NCBI GenBank assembly: GCA_023423015.1 | Contig: JAFAGE010000236.1 | Coordinates: 1 to 22,965, forward strand | Origin: Bacteroidota bacterium | Lineage (GTDB): Bacteria > Bacteroidota > Bacteroidia > Chitinophagales > Chitinophagaceae | Direction of reading: 5' to 3' | Length of the DNA: 22,965 nt | Shown: in pieces, positions 22,758-22,965 of the stretch | Layout of the letters: every line of letters starts with the position of its first letter | How positions within the stretch are numbered: position 1 is the stretch's first letter | Translations under genes and position numbers: made by a program | Notes under the pieces: generated by a model | What the model saw: only the letters and a program-made list of their open reading frames with translations | Database searches by the model: none | What the model was told of the DNA's origin: nothing

Positions 22758-22965
22758 GGATGAGAGCGGAGAGCGAGAGCGAGAGCGGAGAATGGAGAAC
22801 GGAGAGATCGAGAACGGAGATCGAGAACGGCAGTATCGACAGTCTCCTCCAAAACCGCCTTGCCTTCTGCCCTATGCCCTATGCCTTTTCATTCGTGCTC
22901 CGCTCTCTGCTCTCCGCTCTCCATTCTCCGCTCTCCGCTCTCCATTCTCCGCTCTCCGCTCTCCA
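22757..22965. repeat. Inverted pair of heptad-repeat arrays (runs to window edge)
   Basis: A purine-rich array (about 22762-22830, units such as GAGAGCG, GAGAATG, GAGAACG) is followed by a pyrimidine-rich array with strict 7-bp period from 22861 to the edge (TGCCCTA x2, then CTCTCCG, CTCTCCA and TTCTCCG in a 21-bp higher-order pattern). Segments 22781-22806 and 22910-22935 are inverted copies, 25 of 26 bases complementary, 103 bp apart. Transcripts of either strand could form a long hairpin. Further extent lies outside the window. Confidence 0.85.

Noticed and set aside
22856..22965. CRISPR array
   Set aside because: Units are 7 bp and contiguous, with no unique spacers and no cas genes.

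Overview
The window looks like chromosomal DNA of a Bacteroidota bacterium, most likely of the Chitinophagales/Chitinophagaceae type. The main evidence is a complete set of ECF sigma factor, FecR anti-sigma factor, SusC with an N-terminal STN domain, and SusD. Several lipoproteins with Bacteroidota-style signal peptides, mostly weak Shine-Dalgarno sequences and a few TAnnTTTG-like -7 boxes agree with this. No rRNA, tRNA, CRISPR array, transposase or phage gene was seen.

Layout. Positions 1-4,300 are mostly on the minus strand: a secreted M1 metallopeptidase cut by the window edge, a Bcr/CflA-like MFS exporter, an NmrA-type NAD(P)-binding protein and a small, very hydrophilic protein. Positions 4,402-8,792 are on the plus strand: a secreted clan GH-A glycoside hydrolase, an LdtD/YcbB-like L,D-transpeptidase lipoprotein 44 bp behind it, and an HSL-type esterase. 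A 45-residue membrane microprotein candidate lies on the minus strand between the last two. Positions 8,844-15,635, read right to left, hold the regulated outer-membrane import locus sigma - fecR - susC - susD. Positions 15,802-17,775 hold a two-domain fasciclin lipoprotein, a 385-bp gap with a strong palindrome and a second microprotein candidate, and a NarL-type response regulator broken by a one-base frameshift. Positions 17,928-22,670 are minus strand: an unrecognised lipoprotein, an AhpD-like protein and a tight SDR - AraC - membrane nucleotide cyclase operon.

How the genes work together. The import locus should be a cell-surface signalling circuit. Substrate binding to SusC/SusD would be relayed through the STN domain to FecR, which controls the sigma factor. 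Hairpins precede both fecR and susC, so expression of each member may be tuned separately. The SDR-AraC-cyclase operon has two 17-bp direct repeats at 23-bp spacing just upstream of its probable promoter, which suggests AraC autoregulation.

The feature least explained by the genes is a family of degenerate 7-bp tandem repeats (T/G-Y-T-C-M-C-S type). They sit at or over the stop codons of three minus-strand genes (1721-1790, 8817-8858, 19650-19698), and in one case encode the protein's last residues. A fourth, inverted pair lies at 22757-22965. I cannot assign them a function.
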